From Bacteroides fragilis (lineage in GTDB: Bacteria > Bacteroidota > Bacteroidia > Bacteroidales > Bacteroidaceae), in NCBI RefSeq assembly GCF_019583405.1, contig NZ_SZUU01000004.1, forward strand, positions 372,001 through 436,000: a stretch of DNA of 64,000 nucleotides, given 5' to 3'. The first letter of the stretch is position 1. Each line of letters opens with the position of its first letter. A program made the translations under genes and the position numbers. The notes beneath the pieces are model-generated. The model made no database searches. It was not told where the DNA came from and saw only the letters and a list, made by a program, of their open reading frames with translations. Below are positions 54,068 to 61,816 of this stretch, in pieces.

Positions 54068-55894
54068 TCAGAGACTTTTGGCAGTTTCTGCAAGCCGTAT
54101 GAATTCTCTTTTGTATCCTTTTTCATCATTTTCTAATCCGGTTTTTGCCAAAGAGATCACTTTGTCATAAGTGGCGTTTCCTTTGAATCCCGAGTCTCTC
54201 AGTAGTTGTCCGAACATGGCTACTGCGGCTGCAAAGCGGAAATCGGCAGAGACCCAGTTGCTTTTATGGTCAATCAACGGCAATTCTATCTTCTTGCTGG
54301 TGTTACTGTCCGGAGCTTTGTAACGTAGCTTAATGGTTAATAACTCGTCAGATCCATTGAGAGGCGTAGATGGTTTTTGTTTTTTCTGATATTTGAGATC
54401 GTCTATTTTTCCTGCAAAATCACTCTTTACTCCCGTGGGAATTACTTCGTAGAAAGCTGTCACTGTATGTCCGGCTCCCATTTCTCCGGCATCTTTTGTA
54501 TCGTTATTAAAATCCTCATCTGCAAGCAAACGGCTCTCGTAGCCTATCAGTCGGTAGGCCTGCACTTGTGCCGGATTGAACTCTACCTGTAACTTTACGT
54601 CTTTGGCAACAGTGTGTAAAGTTGCTCCGAATTCGTTCACCAATACTCGGTTGGCTTCTTGTAAGTTATCGATGTAGGCATGGTTTCCGTTGCCTTTTTC
54701 GGCGAGAGTCTGCATCTTGCTGTCTTTGTAGTTGCCCATTCCGTATCCCAATACGGTGAGGAATATACCGCTTTTACGCTTTTGTTCAATCAGCTTTTCA
54801 AGTTCCTTGTCCGATGATACGCCCACATTGAAATCACCATCGGTGCAGAGTATGATACGATTGTTACCTCCGGATATAAAGTTCTTTTGGGCTATTTTAT
54901 AAGCCAGCATGATCCCTTCACCTCCTGCGGTAGAACCACTTGCTTCCAGTTCGTCAATGGCTTCACGTATTTTTTGTTTGTCGCTTCCCGGTGTAGAAGC
55001 CAGCTTCTCTCCGGCAGCACCCGAGTATATTACAATGGATACTTTATCTTTTTCACGCAGATTGTTGACCAGTAGTTTTAAAGACGACTTTACCAGATCC
55101 AAGCGTTCGGGACCATACATGGAACCGGATACGTCGATCAGGAAGACCAAGTTCGATGCCGGTAAGTTCTTGGTCGGTATCTCTTTGGCTTTCAGTCCGA
55201 TGCGGACTAACCGATGTTGCTCGTTCCAGGGACATGTGCCTACTTCTGTTGTAATTCTCACCGGATCGTTTCCGGTTGGGCGGGCATAATTGTAAGAGAA
55301 GTAATTTATCAATTCTTCCGTGCGAATGGCATTTGTCGGAGGAAGTTCTCCTTTATTAAGGAAACGACGCATGTTGCTGTATGAAGCTGCATCCACATCG
55401 ATTGAGAAAGTAGATAACGGAGTGTCCAAAACTTGTTTAAATCCGTTTTCCTGTATCTCTTTATATTCTTCGGAAGAGATTTTTCCGTAGCATGGCATGC
55501 TTCGGACCATAGAGAGAGGAGTGGCACCACAAACCATTTTCCGTGCTTCGTTTGCGTAACCTACTACTATGCATTCTTCCAGTGTCTGCGTATCCGCTTT
55601 CAAAGCGACATCTATCCGGGCAGAGGCTACTTTTATTTTTTGAGTGCGATATCCTACGAAAGAGAATACCAGTGTTGCCCCTTTACTTACATGTATGGAA
55701 TACGTGCCATCCGTTCCGGTGACAGTTCCGTTCCGGGTTCCGTCTATCGCTATAGAGCAGCCTATTATCGCTTCTCCGCTTTCGGCATCTGTCACGATAC
55801 CTTTCACTGTGAAAGGCTGTGCATTGGCTGTATTCCATGAAATAATTGCTGCTAACATTACGAGCATAAAAGCTCCGAATCGATTCGTTTTCAT
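54068..55894 (-). CDS. YfbK-like von Willebrand factor A protein with CarboxypepD_reg-like domain
   Basis: This 608-residue exported protein has a signal peptide (FGAFMLVMLAAIISWNTANA). Residues 27-115 are a CarboxypepD_reg-like beta domain (VKGIVTDAESGEAIIGCSIA; ATLVFSFVGYRTQKIKV), ending with a SusC-like EECIVVGYANEARK stretch. Then come a YfbK N-terminal block (TFSIDVDAASYSNMRRFLNK), a vWA domain with MIDAS LVFLIDVSGSMYG and ILCTDGDFNVG, and the DUF3520-type C-terminus (SADFRFAAAVAMFGQLLRDS). The metal site DxSxS is intact. It is divergent from the ECF sigma gene, about 60 bases away, and shares the beta domain and VVGY motif with the anti-sigma-like protein. Confidence 0.88.
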   Translation of the reverse strand: MKTNRFGAFMLVMLAAIISWNTANAQPFTVKGIVTDAESGEAIIGCSIAIDGTRNGTVTGTDGTYSIHVSKGATLVFSFVGYRTQKIKVASARIDVALKADTQTLEECIVVGYANEARKMVCGATPLSMVRSMPCYGKISSEEYKEIQENGFKQVLDTPLSTFSIDVDAASYSNMRRFLNKGELPPTNAIRTEELINYFSYNYARPTGNDPVRITTEVGTCPWNEQHRLVRIGLKAKEIPTKNLPASNLVFLIDVSGSMYGPERLDLVKSSLKLLVNNLREKDKVSIVIYSGAAGEKLASTPGSDKQKIREAIDELEASGSTAGGEGIMLAYKIAQKNFISGGNNRIILCTDGDFNVGVSSDKELEKLIEQKRKSGIFLTVLGYGMGNYKDSKMQTLAEKGNGNHAYIDNLQEANRVLVNEFGATLHTVAKDVKLQVEFNPAQVQAYRLIGYESRLLADEDFNNDTKDAGEMGAGHTVTAFYEVIPTGVKSDFAGKIDDLKYQKKQKPSTPLNGSDELLTIKLRYKAPDSNTSKKIELPLIDHKSNWVSADFRFAAAVAMFGQLLRDSGFKGNATYDKVISLAKTGLENDEKGYKREFIRLAETAKSL

Positions 55895-55957
55895 ACTTTT
55901 ATTGTTTTAAGTGAATGAATTTAATTTCTTGTTTTACTCAATGGATGCAATTCTTTC

Positions 55958-56581
55958 ATGGATTCCATAAACAGATTCCTCTTTTTTTTAACTTTGCAAA
56001 AAAAAGTCCTGTTTTTCAAAAAGAACATATCGCAACATACGGACGACGAACTGCTACAATACTATGTGAAGTCCGGTAGGAAAGAGTATTTCGGTGAACT
56101 TTATAATCGTTATATTCCTTTGTTATATGGCGTGTGTTTGAAATATCTCAGGGATGAACCCCGGGCGCAAGATGCCGTGATGGAGCTTTTCGAAGAACTA
56201 CTTCCTAAAGTAGCCAATTATGAAATAAAGACCTTTCGGGCTTGGGTATACCGGGTAGTAAAGAATCATTGCCTGCAAATATTGCGGAGAGAAAACAAAG
56301 AGATTCCGCTGGATTATACGGTCCATATTGTGGAATCTGACGAATTTCTGCATCTGTTATGTGAAGAGGAAGGTGAAGAAGCGCAATTGGAAGCTTTGTA
56401 CCATTGCCTTAAGAAACTTTCCGAACCTCAACGCATCAGCATCAGGCACTTCTTTATGGAAGAGATGTCTTATGCCGATATCGTTGAACAAACCGGCTTT
56501 ACGTTAAATAACGTGAAGAGCTATATCCAAAATGGAAAACGGAATTTAAAGATTTGCATTAAAAATCAGCTTAAGGGATGA
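55958..56581 (+). CDS. ECF-type RNA polymerase sigma factor
   Basis: About 207 residues from the ATG, with sigma-2 region LLQYYVKSGRKEYFGELYNR / YRVVKNHCLQILRREN and sigma-4 helix-turn-helix SYADIVEQTGFTLNNVKSYI. This is an ECF sigma of the Bacteroidetes sigma-70 family. The family normally starts around ISQHTDDELLQYY; the first 24 codons here are not typical, and TAACTTTG at 55989-55996, a -7-like box, lies inside them. So the true start could be a TTG or CTG further in. The gene overlaps the next by four bases (ATGA). Confidence 0.88.
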   Translation: MDSINRFLFFLTLQKKVLFFKKNISQHTDDELLQYYVKSGRKEYFGELYNRYIPLLYGVCLKYLRDEPRAQDAVMELFEELLPKVANYEIKTFRAWVYRVVKNHCLQILRRENKEIPLDYTVHIVESDEFLHLLCEEEGEEAQLEALYHCLKKLSEPQRISIRHFFMEEMSYADIVEQTGFTLNNVKSYIQNGKRNLKICIKNQLKG

Positions 56582-57747
56582 AACTATCGGATTACATACG
56601 GGGATTCCGTAAGGGGAAAGAAGCACATCGATTGGAGAAAGAAGCGATGCGTGATCCTTTTTTGGCCGATGCATTGGAAGGGTATAGCCGGATGGAGAGT
56701 GGAGCCGATGAGCAAATAGAGTTGTTGCGTCGCCGGGTGAATATGCGTACAACGCAAAAACGCAGGCATACCATTGCTTGGAGTGTGGCTGCCAGCCTTC
56801 TGATCGGAGTTTGTATCGGTTCTTATTTCCTGCTTCAGGAGGATTCTTTACCGGATGAAGCACGGATAGCGATGGAAGAAGTATCTCAGTTGGAACCTTT
56901 GTCTGTACAAAAGGAAGAAAGGAAAGAGGATTTGGTGGCGACGGTGAGAAAAGATTCTGCAACTATTCAGAAAGGATTGATTACCGGGAATAGAGAGAAG
57001 AAAGTTGTTGTATCTCCCCACACAGAAGTGCCTCAGGCCATGACACGGGAATGGATCGATGAGGCATTGGAAACCACTATTGCCGAAGAACCTTTGGCTG
57101 CTACTACAAGTTCGGCTATGAAATCTATTCCGGTTAATGACAGCAGCCTTACTGCTCAGGTAGCGGTTGTAGGCAAAGTACATGGCACAGTGACAGACTC
57201 CAACGGTTATCCTATTGTCGGTGCTACCGTTAAGCTGAAAGGGACTAATCAGGGAACTATCTCAGACGTAAATGGTAATTTTGCATTGAAGACAGGTGGA
57301 AATCGGGAGCTCGCAGTCGATTATATTGGTTATGAATCCGTTACGCTTCCGGTTGATACGACTAAAAGCTTATTAATAGCGATGAACGAAGATCAAGCCA
57401 CGCTTGATGAGGTGGTAGTGGTAGGGTACGGTTCGCAGCCGAAAGGGAGTATAACGGGAGCTGTAGCGAGTCTGAAAATGTCCGGTACTCCCCAACCTAC
57501 CATAGGTAGAAAGGCATTTCGGAAGTATCTGAAAGAGAGTCTGGTTCATCCGTCCGATAAAGACTGCGCGCGTGCCAAGGGAAAAGTTATTCTTACTTTT
57601 CGGGTCGATAAGGAAGGACGTCCACAAGATATTACTGTTAAAAAGGGACTTTGTGCTTCGGCTGATGAGGAAGCCATTCGCTTGATCGAGGAAGGACCTG
57701 ACTGGACAATAGGTGAGGAACCGGTAGAAATCAGTATCCGTTTTTGA
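56578..57747 (+). CDS. Membrane anti-sigma-like protein with CarboxypepD_reg and TonB C-terminal domains
   Basis: 389 residues. Residues 1-60 are a charged cytoplasmic part that starts KLSDYIRGFRKGKEAHRLEK. One membrane helix lies near 63-85 (TIAWSVAASLLIGVCIGSYF), then a periplasmic linker. A CarboxypepD_reg-like domain spans about 200-275 (VHGTVTDSNGYPIVGATVKL), followed by a SusC-like plug motif (LDEVVVVGYGSQPKGSITGA), and residues 305-389 form a TonB C-terminal-like domain (GKVILTFRVDKEGRPQDITV). It is translationally coupled to the sigma factor, so an anti-sigma or signal-relay role is likely. The domain mixture suggests it can contact outer-membrane partners. Confidence 0.82.
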   Translation: MKLSDYIRGFRKGKEAHRLEKEAMRDPFLADALEGYSRMESGADEQIELLRRRVNMRTTQKRRHTIAWSVAASLLIGVCIGSYFLLQEDSLPDEARIAMEEVSQLEPLSVQKEERKEDLVATVRKDSATIQKGLITGNREKKVVVSPHTEVPQAMTREWIDEALETTIAEEPLAATTSSAMKSIPVNDSSLTAQVAVVGKVHGTVTDSNGYPIVGATVKLKGTNQGTISDVNGNFALKTGGNRELAVDYIGYESVTLPVDTTKSLLIAMNEDQATLDEVVVVGYGSQPKGSITGAVASLKMSGTPQPTIGRKAFRKYLKESLVHPSDKDCARAKGKVILTFRVDKEGRPQDITVKKGLCASADEEAIRLIEEGPDWTIGEEPVEISIRF

Positions 57748-57753
57748 TAAATG

Positions 57754-57793
57754 AAAAATCCCGCCTAAATCATGTGACCTAAGCGGGATTTTT
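57754..57793 (+). terminator. Rho-independent terminator of the sigma/anti-sigma operon
   Basis: AAAAATCCCGC (57754-57764) pairs with GCGGGATTTTT (57783-57793). It starts seven bases after the stop, and the tRNA-end fragment begins right behind it. Confidence 0.88.
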
Positions 57794-57795
57794 CT

Positions 57796-57818
57796 GCACG
57801 GGAGGAGAGGCTCGAACT
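57796..57818 (-). other. tRNA 3'-end fragment, probable attachment site
   Basis: On the minus strand this reads a T-loop and 3' acceptor strand: GTTCGAGCCTCTCCTCCCGT then GC. TTCGAGC is a standard T-loop and CTCCCGT a normal 3' acceptor half. The T-stem partner upstream does not pair properly and no anticodon or D arm follows, so this is only the end of a tRNA gene. Such copies mark one end of elements inserted in tRNA genes. Everything to the right looks mobile. Confidence 0.6.
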
Positions 57819-57979
57819 TTCTTTCTACTCTCTCAATACTTTATAACTGTTGATAATCAAAAAGATACGTACTTCGATTAATACTCGTTTTGTTATTGGA
57901 TGTCCCGATTTTGTCCCTGCGAAATTGAATTAATATGTTTATTATTAGAATATTATATTCAATATCTTTTATTGTGAGC

Positions 57980-58150
57980 TTAGTCATTGATCTGTTTCAG
58001 CAGAATTTGGATAGTTCTTTCTTTCTCTTCAAGCAGTTGCTTCAAGTGCGATAATTCTCTCTGGCATTCACTTAATGCAATATCTCCAGATACATTATTT
58101 CCATTACCATTGACATGATGTCCCACATTCATAGATATATCATTAATCAC
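57980..58150 (-). pseudogene. C-terminal part of a mobile-element regulator (HTH part missing)
   Basis: 56 codons from a GTG give ISMNVGHHVNGNGNNVSGDI, then a coiled-coil ending (LKQLLEEKERTIQILLKQIND). This pattern, 'GsGNNVSGD...ECQ.EL..LK.LLEEKERTI.ILLKQ', is the usual end of XRE-type regulators on Bacteroides phages and plasmids. The helix-turn-helix that should lie upstream (to the right) is replaced by the oppositely oriented fragment at 58177. It is probably a truncated gene. Confidence 0.5.
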
Positions 58151-58176
58151 CCTATAAGTACCTATTCATTAATCGG

Positions 58177-58344
58177 GTGGATTCATTCGTTAAAGTTGAT
58201 TCAGTTCAGGTGCCTTATCCCGTTGAAAGGAAGTTAACTCGTTGGGAGTCCATGAAGATGGAACTTGGTGGCTGGGCATTCGGTGGTCTGATAATGGCTA
58301 TTATTATTGTCTGTTGGCTGATATTTAAGTCAAGAAGTAAATAG
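58177..58344 (+). pseudogene. C-terminal part of a phage-type single-span membrane protein
   Basis: A 55-codon frame from a GTG encodes VKVDSVQVPYPVERKLTRWE followed by a membrane helix (GWAFGGLIMAIIIVCWLIFK) and a basic end. In Bacteroides phages this is the end of longer proteins of lysis or tail-associated modules ('..VPVPVE.KLTRWE..K...GGWA.G'). The N-terminal part is missing. It may still be a short functional gene. Confidence 0.45.
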
Positions 58345-58405
58345 TATATTTGTGCATCAATAACAGTTTTTTCATTATTAATAATGAAAACGAAGTATAT
58401 TTATT

Positions 58406-58437
58406 AGCTCTGGATCGTGAGATTCGGAGCTTTTTTC
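58406..58437 (+). terminator. Rho-independent terminator
   Basis: GCTCTGGATC (58407-58416) pairs with GATTCGGAGC (58421-58430), with two G-U pairs, around a GTGA loop; then TTTTTT. Confidence 0.8.
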
Positions 58438-58590
58438 TATCCTGTTTAGCTTCAGCTAAACAAAGCTAAATATCTGATAATAAATGGATAGCTGCTTCGA
58501 TGTCCGCATTTATAGTGTTATCTTAGCTGTACAATAATAAAAAGATAATGAACCATGTTTGAAAAGAAAAATTACAAAAAAGGATAAAAA

Positions 58591-58716
58591 GTGATTTACC
58601 AAAAGAAAATATACACTTGTAATGGTTATGAACGGACTGTATGTACTTCAAAAGTTGTATGTATTTACGGTAATACCATGTTGATGGATAACGGAGATAA
58701 TATACCTGTGTGCTAA
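58591..58716 (+). CDS. Possible small cysteine-containing protein
   Basis: 41 codons from GTG: IYQKKIYTCNGYERTVCTSK, ending with MLMDNGDNIPVC. AAGGA lies before the start at a suitable distance, and a terminator hairpin follows 23 bases after the stop. Four Cys residues could bind metal. I do not recognise it; its size and isolation leave doubt. Confidence 0.4.
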   Translation: MIYQKKIYTCNGYERTVCTSKVVCIYGNTMLMDNGDNIPVC

Positions 58717-58738
58717 CTAATAGATTGGATTATAATTT

Positions 58739-58769
58739 GGTCTGGAATATTCATCTTTCAGACCTTTTC
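58739..58769 (+). terminator. Terminator-like hairpin
   Basis: GGTCTG (58739-58744) and CAGACC (58759-58764) followed by TTTTCT. It follows the possible small gene. Confidence 0.6.
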
Positions 58770-58839
58770 TATGATTTATTAGCATCAGGTTATATAAGTG
58801 TTAAAAAATAGCCTGATAATAAAAATATTATCATATTAT

Positions 58840-58870
58840 TTTGCTGTCGATAATAAATTTGTTATCTTTG
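58840..58870 (+). promoter_or_regulatory. Bacteroides-type promoter of prophage genes
   Basis: TTTG (58840-58843), 19 bases, TATCTTTG (58863-58870): an excellent match to the consensus. The next start codon is at 58897. Confidence 0.75.
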
Positions 58871-58896
58871 TCATGTCAAACAAAAGAGCTCTTTGA

Positions 58897-59067
58897 ATGA
58901 CTGATGGAGAAGCGCTAAAAGCGCGGGTAGAAGAGTTAATAGAGAATCTTAACTACTACCTCCGAAACTACAACCGTCTTATTCAGATAGGTTTTAGGAA
59001 GTCGGTACTGGATGCAGAAATCGAACTTCTCCGCTTGGAGATTCAGCGTTTATCTGCATTGTTGTAG
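58897..59067 (+). CDS. Small helical phage-type protein
   Basis: 56 residues: TDGEALKARVEELIENLNYY, then NRLIQIGFRKSVLDAEIELL and a short leucine-rich end. It is helical, possibly coiled coil, and has a strong promoter just upstream and a GC-rich hairpin after. I recall similar short proteins in Bacteroides prophages but know no function. Its position before the DUF5053 gene suggests the two belong to one early module. Confidence 0.6.
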   Translation: MTDGEALKARVEELIENLNYYLRNYNRLIQIGFRKSVLDAEIELLRLEIQRLSALL

Positions 59068-59071
59068 AAAA

Positions 59072-59102
59072 GGGTTCCCCACTCGACGGGGTAGGGAGCC
59101 CA
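59072..59102 (+). terminator. GC-rich hairpin after the small phage gene
   Basis: GGGTTCCC (59072-59079) and GGGAGCCC (59094-59101) pair with one G-U; an alternative inner pairing CCCC...GGGG exists. There is no T-run, so it may be a regulatory hairpin rather than a full terminator. Confidence 0.45.
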
Positions 59103-59144
59103 TCTTCATTATTTAGGGACTCTTTTATAAAGAAAGGTGAAGTT

Positions 59145-59558
59145 ATGGGAGTAAAAGAAACATTTTTAGAGCTAAAGCAAGCTTGGATTAACAGTCGTGG
59201 TGAAGAGCGTGAAAAAGCTGAACGTGCTATGGATGCTTTTTGGAATTCGCTTTCTGAGGATGATAATACTGAACTTCAGAAAGCCATTTCAGAAGATTTT
59301 GAACGTTTGCATCGTGAAGCTGCTGACATAAAGGAGACGATTATTCGTAATCAGATGAAAGAAGTGCTTCCGGCTATTTCCGTATCTTATCTGGCAAAGC
59401 ACTATTTTGGAAAATCAACATCATGGTTTTACCAGCGTCTGAATGGGAATGAAGTACATGGTAAAGTTGTTCGTTTTACTCAAGAAGAACTTGAAATACT
59501 GAATAATGCTTTAAAAGATATCGGATCAAGAATCAGTTCATTGCATTTATCTTATTAA
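59145..59558 (+). CDS. DUF5053-type prophage protein
   Basis: This 137-residue protein starts MGVKETFLELKQAWINSRG, with an acidic helical first half and the second half VSYLAKHYFGKSTSWFYQRL and VRFTQEELEILNNALKDIG. The latter looks like a helix-turn-helix-like part that could bind nucleic acid (ISVSYLAKHYFGKSTSWF as recognition region). AAAGGTGA precedes the start. The family is of unknown function and common in Bacteroides mobile elements. A terminator follows after 70 bases. Confidence 0.75.
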   Translation: MGVKETFLELKQAWINSRGEEREKAERAMDAFWNSLSEDDNTELQKAISEDFERLHREAADIKETIIRNQMKEVLPAISVSYLAKHYFGKSTSWFYQRLNGNEVHGKVVRFTQEELEILNNALKDIGSRISSLHLSY

Positions 59559-59630
59559 CGATACTTCTCGGTCGATCGCGAGACCTTGATGACAGTGGAA
59601 GAGGGTATTCTAATATCTTCTTTCAAAAGC

Positions 59631-59663
59631 AAAGGAGCTTTCACGAGTTGGAAGCTCCTTTTT
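59631..59663 (+). terminator. Rho-independent terminator
   Basis: AAAGGAGCTTTC (59631-59642) pairs with GGAAGCTCCTTT (59650-59661), followed by TT. It ends the DUF5053 transcript. Confidence 0.8.
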
Positions 59664-59686
59664 CATATTTATTTTTTAGTCTAATT

Positions 59687-59720
59687 TTTGTATTGTAAGA
59701 CAGTTTTATGATTATCTTTG
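59687..59720 (+). promoter_or_regulatory. Promoter that decides the start of the next gene
   Basis: TTTG (59687-59690), or ATTG at 59692-59695, precedes TATCTTTG (59713-59720). Because the -7 box overlaps an upstream in-frame ATG (59718), the ATG at 59748 is the likely start. Confidence 0.5.
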
Positions 59721-59747
59721 ATGTATATTTATCAGTACTATTTTGAT

Positions 59748-60683
59748 ATGAAAACAATTATTCCCAGAAGAGGTGATCGGCAGAGACAATCATCATTATT
59801 AGGTTCTCAATTGAAGAAACAAGGTGTTACTTTTGAAGATAATCGCATTTTTTCAATTCGGCAGGCAGAATTGATTCAGAAGATGAATAATAATGTATAT
59901 TCAAAAGGGAATATTTTGCAAAGAGCAGCGCATGTGAGAGCTACTTGTAGCATAACTACTGCTGATAAAGGAAAATTGGATGCTACTGTTACTTCTCAAA
60001 GTCCATATGATGCAGGAAGAAGTTTTATTTTGCGGAATATGAATGAAGGTGTGTCTCCAACAGGCAATCCTCTGTATCAGTGTGCAGAACCAAAGTCCTT
60101 ATATAGAGTTCTGTCTTTTAATTCCTTAAACAATTTGACACGTGAAGAATTGAATACAATCACTTGGAGTAATGTACAATGGTATTATGATGCTGATGAT
60201 GTATATAAGCCTAACGATGGTAAAAAGGCAGAGTATTGTTTAACGTGTCAGCAATGGATTGACAAGAGTACCGACAAACCCAAGGCGGATGCAATTAGTC
60301 GTGTCCCTGTTAATTTTATGACTAATAAAGAACGACGTGATGAACAAGAAGCTGTTGAGCGGAGGGAACAAGCTGAAAAGGAACGTTTGCGAATGGAAGC
60401 TTTAGAACAAGAAAGTAGAAGCAAAAAAGAGAAAGGTACTAAAATAAATCAGGTAAGTGCAATTATAGATGAATATATAGACTTCTGTAATGAGATATCT
60501 GAAGAACCTATTCAATGTGAGGTTCTTACAACTGAGATAGATGAGGAATATGGATATCTTAGTGGATTACATGAAGAACTTCAAGCTTCCGAAGAATTAG
60601 ATAAAATATTGGAATATTACACTGGAGCATTAAGCTTATTGAAACAGCAACATTCAGATGATAAAGAAAAAAAAGAGGTATAA
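59748..60683 (+). CDS. Unknown prophage protein with central coiled coil
   Basis: About 311 residues starting MKTIIPRRGDRQRQSSLLGS. The N-terminal 200 residues are a mixed domain with YCLTCQQWIDKSTDKPKADA (two Cys). Residues 205-240 form a charged helix (RREQAEKERLRMEALEQESR), and the C-terminus is acidic and helical. I do not recognise the family. The first half resembles nothing enzymatic. It has its own promoter and is followed by a secreted-protein gene after 47 bases, perhaps in the same operon. Confidence 0.65.
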   Translation: MKTIIPRRGDRQRQSSLLGSQLKKQGVTFEDNRIFSIRQAELIQKMNNNVYSKGNILQRAAHVRATCSITTADKGKLDATVTSQSPYDAGRSFILRNMNEGVSPTGNPLYQCAEPKSLYRVLSFNSLNNLTREELNTITWSNVQWYYDADDVYKPNDGKKAEYCLTCQQWIDKSTDKPKADAISRVPVNFMTNKERRDEQEAVERREQAEKERLRMEALEQESRSKKEKGTKINQVSAIIDEYIDFCNEISEEPIQCEVLTTEIDEEYGYLSGLHEELQASEELDKILEYYTGALSLLKQQHSDDKEKKEV

Positions 60684-60730
60684 ATATATCTATAGATTAT
60701 TGCTATGATATATAAATAAAAATAATTATT

Positions 60731-61219
60731 ATGAGAAAACTACTATTTATTTCGATACTACTCTTTAGCATCAGTTCGTTTGCCCAGGATCCTTGGAATC
60801 CTGCACGTGCTTATTGTGAAATTGTGGGCACTGGTAACCTCACTGGTACCAAAGTGAAAATTGAAATTGATTTTGGTCAGGCCAAACATTTCTGGACTGG
60901 TAGTACTGATAAGTTTCTGGTTGACAAATCAGGGAAAGAAATCAAGTTCAACTCGATGGTTGATGCTCTCAATTATATGTCTCAGTTTGGGTGGCGATTT
61001 GAGCAAGCATACGTGGTAACAGAGAATTCCAGTGTGTCCAAACAAAATGTTTATCATTACTTGTTAAGTAAGGAACTCAGTGGAGATACTGAGATGGATT
61101 CTGGTATCTATACTCGTAGAAATTTTAAAGATGATCAGGTCGATGATCAATCTAAAAAAGAAAAAAAGCATAAAGAAAGGGTGAGAGATGAAAAAGGAAG
61201 TGACGATCTTTACTACTAA
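60731..61219 (+). CDS. Exported prophage protein of unknown function
   Basis: 162 residues with a clear signal peptide (KLLFISILLFSISSFAQ). The mature part begins DPWNPARAYCEIVGTGNLTG and has beta-rich sequence (KVKIEIDFGQAKHFWTGSTD) and FNSMVDALNYMSQFGWRFEQ. The last 40 residues are very charged (KKEKKHKERVRDEKGSDDLY). The GWRFEQAY segment recalls a small beta domain seen in several Bacteroides exported proteins, but no function is known. The ribosome binding region is AT-rich and weak. Confidence 0.7.
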   Translation: MRKLLFISILLFSISSFAQDPWNPARAYCEIVGTGNLTGTKVKIEIDFGQAKHFWTGSTDKFLVDKSGKEIKFNSMVDALNYMSQFGWRFEQAYVVTENSSVSKQNVYHYLLSKELSGDTEMDSGIYTRRNFKDDQVDDQSKKEKKHKERVRDEKGSDDLYY

Positions 61220-61234
61220 TTGCTTGTTTATGAT

Positions 61235-61657
61235 ATGGTTGAAAACAAAATTTTAAATATAACATCGGATGATGTACTCAAACAAACCGATATAACAATA
61301 TTATTGGATTGGAGAAGGATTCTACTTCAGGCTGCAAGGGAAATGAAAGATCGGTTGTGTGTTTTGCACGCAGATTTAGATAAAAACCACTCAGAAGAAT
61401 TGAAGTCAAGATACATTAGAACCTCTGATGCTCGGAGTTATAATCTTGCTTTTGTTGATATCATAAATCAGCAAATACGCCAGATTAGGGGGACAATAGT
61501 TAAAAAAGAGATTCCAACTAAGTATAAGGCTAAGGAGTACATAAAATATCTAAAGACATTCCGGACACTTGTGAAAGAAAGTATTGATGAAGAACTGTTT
61601 CAGTCTTTGGATAATCAAGCAAAAGAACTATCTAATTGGAATGGTATGGAAAAATAG
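61235..61657 (+). CDS. Helical hypothetical protein
   Basis: About 140 residues. The frame could start with TTG at 61220, directly after the preceding stop, but the ATG at 61235 is preferred. The protein is helical and basic (RRILLQAAREMKDRLCVLHA; FVDIINQQIRQIRGTIVKKE) without recognised motif. It is last in this gene run before the structured region at 61.73-61.80 kb. Confidence 0.6.
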   Translation: MVENKILNITSDDVLKQTDITILLDWRRILLQAAREMKDRLCVLHADLDKNHSEELKSRYIRTSDARSYNLAFVDIINQQIRQIRGTIVKKEIPTKYKAKEYIKYLKTFRTLVKESIDEELFQSLDNQAKELSNWNGMEK

Positions 61658-61726
61658 TCATATTCTTTTTGCCTTTTCAGATATTATTCCCATATTGCAT
61701 TGCCCAATAAAAGTTTTGTTTAGGTC

Positions 61727-61800
61727 TTCTGCCAGCGTGTAATCTGCATTTAACCAGATTTTGGAGTAACTTCCAGTGGGCGCACGCTGGCAGAGGATTT
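61727..61800 (+). terminator. Branched hairpin (three-way junction) with T-run
   Basis: Outer stem TCTGCCAGCGTG (61728-61739) / CACGCTGGCAGA (61783-61794) encloses two small hairpins, AATCTG...CAGATT (61741-61760) and TGGA...TCCA (61762-61775). GGATTTTT follows. It fits a terminator for the upstream run, but the inner branching is unusual. Confidence 0.6.
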
Positions 61801-61816
61801 TTAATTATCTCATACT

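Noticed and set aside
57796..57870. Complete tRNA gene on the minus strand
   Set aside because: Only the T-loop and acceptor 3' half are present; anticodon and D arms are missing.
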